Below are positions 60,935-64,000 of a DNA stretch of 64,000 nucleotides, one piece after another. Made by a program: the position numbers and the translations under genes. Under the pieces are notes generated by a model, which was not told the origin of the DNA, made no database searches, and saw nothing but the letters and a program-made list of their open reading frames with translations. This DNA comes from Thiopseudomonas alkaliphila (GTDB lineage Bacteria; Pseudomonadota; Gammaproteobacteria; Pseudomonadales; Pseudomonadaceae): positions 2,417,001 through 2,481,000 of the forward strand of contig NZ_CP012358.1 of assembly GCF_001267175.1 (NCBI RefSeq), written 5' to 3'. How positions within the stretch are numbered: the stretch's first letter is position 1; each line of letters begins with the position of its first letter.

Positions 60935-61425
60935 TGAGACATATTATTTCCTTGCTGCTAGAAAACGAGCCAGGTGCGTTGTCTCGTGTGGTTGGCTTGT
61001 TTTCGCAGCGTAACTACAACATTGAAAGCTTGACCGTAGCCGCGACAGAAGACCCTACCTTGTCGCGCCTAACCTTAACCACCATTGGTAAAGATGATGT
61101 GATTGAGCAAATCACCAAAAACCTCAATAAGTTAATTGAGGTGGTTAAGCTGGTTGATCTCAGTGAAAGCGCGCATATTGAGCGTGAGCTAATGCTGATT
61201 AAAGTCAAAGCAAGTGGCGCTCAACGTGCAGAAGTAAAGCGCACGACGGATATTTTTCGTGGCCAAATTGTTGATGTGACACCCAGCATTTACACCATTC
61301 AGTTAACCGGTACGGCCGATAAGCTAGATAGCTTTATCCAAGCGATTGGCACGGCAGCTGTAATTGAAGTGGTACGTAGCGGTGCTACGGGCTTGTCCCG
61401 TGGTGATAAAGTACTGAACGTATAA
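60934..61425 (+). CDS. ilvH: Acetolactate synthase, small (regulatory) subunit
   Basis: Regulatory subunit that activates the catalytic subunit and confers valine feedback. It has 163 residues: ACT domain (about 3-75, ISLLLENEPGALSRVVGLFS, NIESLTVAATEDPTLSRLT) and a C-terminal domain (FRGQIVDVTPSIYTIQLTGT). The ATG overlaps the ilvI stop (TAATG), giving coupled translation in the expected stoichiometry. Confidence 0.96.
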   Translation: MRHIISLLLENEPGALSRVVGLFSQRNYNIESLTVAATEDPTLSRLTLTTIGKDDVIEQITKNLNKLIEVVKLVDLSESAHIERELMLIKVKASGAQRAEVKRTTDIFRGQIVDVTPSIYTIQLTGTADKLDSFIQAIGTAAVIEVVRSGATGLSRGDKVLNV

Positions 61426-61472
61426 AACACAGTAACATTATTTTAAAAACCAGGCCTTAGCTGTGCTTGTGA

Positions 61473-62507
<1,035 letters not shown>

Positions 62508-62522
62508 TTCAACAAGCCACTT

Positions 62523-62552
62523 AAAAGCGCAGCTATTTAGCTGCGCTTTTTT
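62523..62552 (+). terminator. Rho-independent terminator after ilvC
   Basis: AAAAGCGCAGCT (62523-62534) and AGCTGCGCTTTT (62539-62550) form a perfect 12-bp stem with an ATTT loop and T run. Confidence 0.95.
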
Positions 62553-62636
62553 GTTGCAGGGTGATAACAGCCTGAGAAAAAACTCTAGGTTAGTGGTAGT
62601 GTGGTCATTATCTTTTATCAATAGCGGAACGGTTTT

Positions 62637-63494
62637 ATGAGTGACAAACAAGAGAAACCTTTAACGGCCAAAATTGAAGGTGTGCTACCGGTGGGGGAGC
62701 ATGTGGAGGAGGTGCAAAATCCCGATGGGGAAAAGGCACGTCACCGCGGTGTTTACTTGTTACCGAATTTATTTACTACGGCCAATTTGTTTGCAGGATT
62801 TTACTCATTGGTTTGCACCATGTCTGGGCAATTCAATACTGCAGCGATGATTATCTTTATTGCGATGATTTTGGATGGCTTAGATGGGCGTGTAGCGCGT
62901 ATGACCAATACGCAAAGTGCCTTCGGCGCCGAGTATGACTCCTTGTCGGATATGGTGGCCTTTGGCTTGGCGCCTGCGGTGCTGGCCTATCAGTGGGCTT
63001 TAATTGAGATGGGGCAGTTAGGGTTAGGGGTGTCTTTTATCTTTGCTGCTTGTGCTGCTTTACGTTTAGCACGTTTTAATACTCAGATAGGCAAGGTTGA
63101 TAAACGCTGGTTTATTGGTTTGGCTAGCCCTGCAGCCGCTGGTGTGGTGGCCGGTACTGTGTGGGCGGTGTGGGCTATCAGTGAGGATGGAGTTGCAGCG
63201 GAAGATTTACATATCAGTTTTATTATGGTCTTTGCTGCAATTGTTGCCTTAGCAGGGCTGTTGATGGTCAGTAATGTAAAGTATTACAGTTTCAAAGATT
63301 TTGACTTTAAGGGGCGGGTGCCTTTTGTGGTGATGTTAATCGCCGTTTTAGCTTTTGCTATTTTTGTAACCGATCCACCTAGAGTGCTATTGGTTGTGTT
63401 CCTTGCCTATGCGGCGTCCGGCCCTGTTTATATGGCTACGCGTATTAGAAGAAAGAATAATAGAAATAAAAACGCAACAGGTGTTGACAGTTAA
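62637..63494 (+). CDS. pssA: CDP-diacylglycerol-serine O-phosphatidyltransferase PssA
   Basis: Integral membrane enzyme making phosphatidylserine from CDP-diacylglycerol and serine, precursor of phosphatidylethanolamine. The 285-residue protein has several membrane segments and the CDP-alcohol motif starting at Asp80 (DGLDGRVAR, then GAEYDSLSD). It is the membrane (type II) form found in Pseudomonas, not the peripheral E. coli PssA. The -35 of the first rRNA promoter lies inside its last codons. Confidence 0.93.
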   Translation: MSDKQEKPLTAKIEGVLPVGEHVEEVQNPDGEKARHRGVYLLPNLFTTANLFAGFYSLVCTMSGQFNTAAMIIFIAMILDGLDGRVARMTNTQSAFGAEYDSLSDMVAFGLAPAVLAYQWALIEMGQLGLGVSFIFAACAALRLARFNTQIGKVDKRWFIGLASPAAAGVVAGTVWAVWAISEDGVAAEDLHISFIMVFAAIVALAGLLMVSNVKYYSFKDFDFKGRVPFVVMLIAVLAFAIFVTDPPRVLLVVFLAYAASGPVYMATRIRRKNNRNKNATGVDS

Positions 63495-63511
63495 AATAAT
63501 TGCTGTAATAT
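63484..63511 (+). promoter_or_regulatory. rRNA operon promoter P1
   Basis: TTGACA (63484-63489), a 16-base spacer and TAATAT (63506-63511), followed by ACGCC. The -35 is within the end of pssA. A CCACCTG/CAGGTGG hairpin (63515-63551) would begin the P1 transcript. Confidence 0.7.
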
Positions 63512-63590
63512 ACGCCACCTGTCGACGGGGCATCGCTTCAGCGGCAGGTGGTAAAGAGTTGTTTTGATTGGGTTTCTTCTGAGTTTCGGT

Positions 63591-63642
63591 TGAAAAAAGA
63601 ATTTAAAATAACGCTTGACACAGTTCAGGTTTAGCGTAGAAT
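63591..63642 (+). promoter_or_regulatory. rRNA operon promoter P2 with A/T-rich UP region
   Basis: TTGACA (63615-63620), a 16-base spacer and TAGAAT (63637-63642), then a GC-rich discriminator (GCGCGG), the hallmark of stringently controlled stable-RNA promoters. An A/T-rich tract (63591-63611) upstream fits an UP element. Confidence 0.85.
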
Positions 63643-63700
63643 GCGCGGCCTTGGTTGAGATTGCTGAGTTGCTTAGGTGGCTCGATTGGATCTCCCAAAT

Positions 63701-63712
63701 CGTTCTTTAACA
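63701..63712 (+). promoter_or_regulatory. rRNA antitermination boxA
   Basis: CGTTCTTTAACA agrees with the E. coli rRNA boxA TGCTCTTTAACA at 10 of 12 positions, in the expected place in the 16S leader. It binds NusB/S10. The rest of the 392-base stretch 63495-63886 is rRNA leader without genes. Confidence 0.85.
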
Positions 63713-63886
63713 TAGTTAATCAAGCAATTCGTGTGGGTGCTTGTGATGAATGACTGATAGTCGCCAAGATTATCAGCAACACAAGTTACTCTGTGAATTC
63801 ATAGAGTTATTTTTGTCTTTTTTTATAAAAGATATTTGCGATTGCTGAGCCAAGTTTAGGGTTTTCTCAAAACCCGATCAGAATAT

Positions 63887-64000
63887 AACTGAAGAGTTTG
63901 ATCATGGCTCAGATTGAACGCTGGCGGCAGGCCTAACACATGCAAGTCGAGCGGTAACAGAGAGAAGCTTGCTTCTCTGCTGACGAGCGGCGGACGGGTG
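63887..64000 (+). rRNA. rrs: 16S ribosomal RNA (5' end, cut by window)
   Basis: The first about 114 bases of 16S rRNA: AACTGAAGAGTTTGATCATG opens it, followed by the universal region that includes ACGCTGGCGGCAGGCCTAAC and the first variable hairpin AGAGAAGCTTGCTTCTCT. The variable region is of Pseudomonas type by eye. The mature 5' end is placed by comparison with E. coli and may be off by a base or two. Confidence 0.98.

Overview
The window reads as core chromosome of a gammaproteobacterium of the family Pseudomonadaceae with an unusually AT-leaning base composition for that group (roughly half G+C by eye, with many TTA and AAA codons). The proteins and several gene blocks match Pseudomonas aeruginosa as I remember it: rbfA-truB-rpsO-pnp; trmJ-cysE-isc-ndk-rlmN-pilF-rodZ-ispG-hisS-yfgM-bamB-der; rne/rluC-HAD-sppA-yceF; ffh-rpsP-rimM-trmD-rplS; rsmI/lpoA-yraN-gmhA-dolP; nitrilase-tldD-darP-pmbA; and ilvI-ilvH-ilvC-pssA followed by an rRNA operon. 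The blocks are joined differently from P. aeruginosa, so the chromosome looks rearranged or reduced. A low-GC lineage such as Thiopseudomonas or Denitrificimonas is a guess.

Layout. 0-4 kb: translation and RNA-decay genes (rbfA partial, truB, rpsO, pnp). 4-9.8 kb: a small unknown gene, two zinc proteases (an M48 lipoprotein and SprT), the PhoP/PhoQ two-component pair, and a methionine aminotransferase/omega-amidase pair. 9.9-26.4 kb: trmJ-cysE, the complete isc iron-sulfur operon behind two tandem IscR-type sites, ndk, rlmN, pilF, rodZ, ispG, hisS, yfgM, bamB and der. 26.5-31.7 kb: the only accessory-looking island, a heme-acquisition and cell-surface signalling locus (TonB-dependent receptor with a signalling domain, heme oxygenase, DUF454 membrane protein, a near-perfect Fur box, ECF sigma factor, FecR-type regulator). 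31.7-34.9 kb: AraC-type regulator and 2,4-dienoyl-CoA reductase. 35-38.8 kb: RNase E with a long leader. 39-47 kb: rluC to sppA, yceF, SRP GTPase, the rpsP operon, and the AzlCD exporter. 47-53 kb: envelope genes (dolP, gmhA, yraN, lpoA), rsmI, trmA. 52.7-58.9 kb: small conserved genes, PsiE, a 2H phosphoesterase, a second nitrilase, and TldD/PmbA with DarP. 59-63.5 kb: branched-chain amino acid biosynthesis and pssA. 63.5-64 kb: tandem rRNA promoters, boxA and the first about 114 bases of 16S rRNA.

How the genes work together. IscR, sensing [2Fe-2S] status, likely controls the isc genes, whose clusters serve IscR itself, IspG, RlmN, FadH and ferredoxin. The heme locus would feed iron to the same economy under Fur plus sigma/anti-sigma control. 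RNase E and PNPase are degradosome partners and both have structured leaders suited to autoregulation. I found no CRISPR array, insertion sequence, prophage, tRNA or disrupted gene. Nothing here is a clear, previously undescribed system. The best candidates for a second look are the heme locus (receptor without the usual histidine, hemO-coupled DUF454 gene) and several RNA or DNA structures at promoters and ribosome-binding sites.
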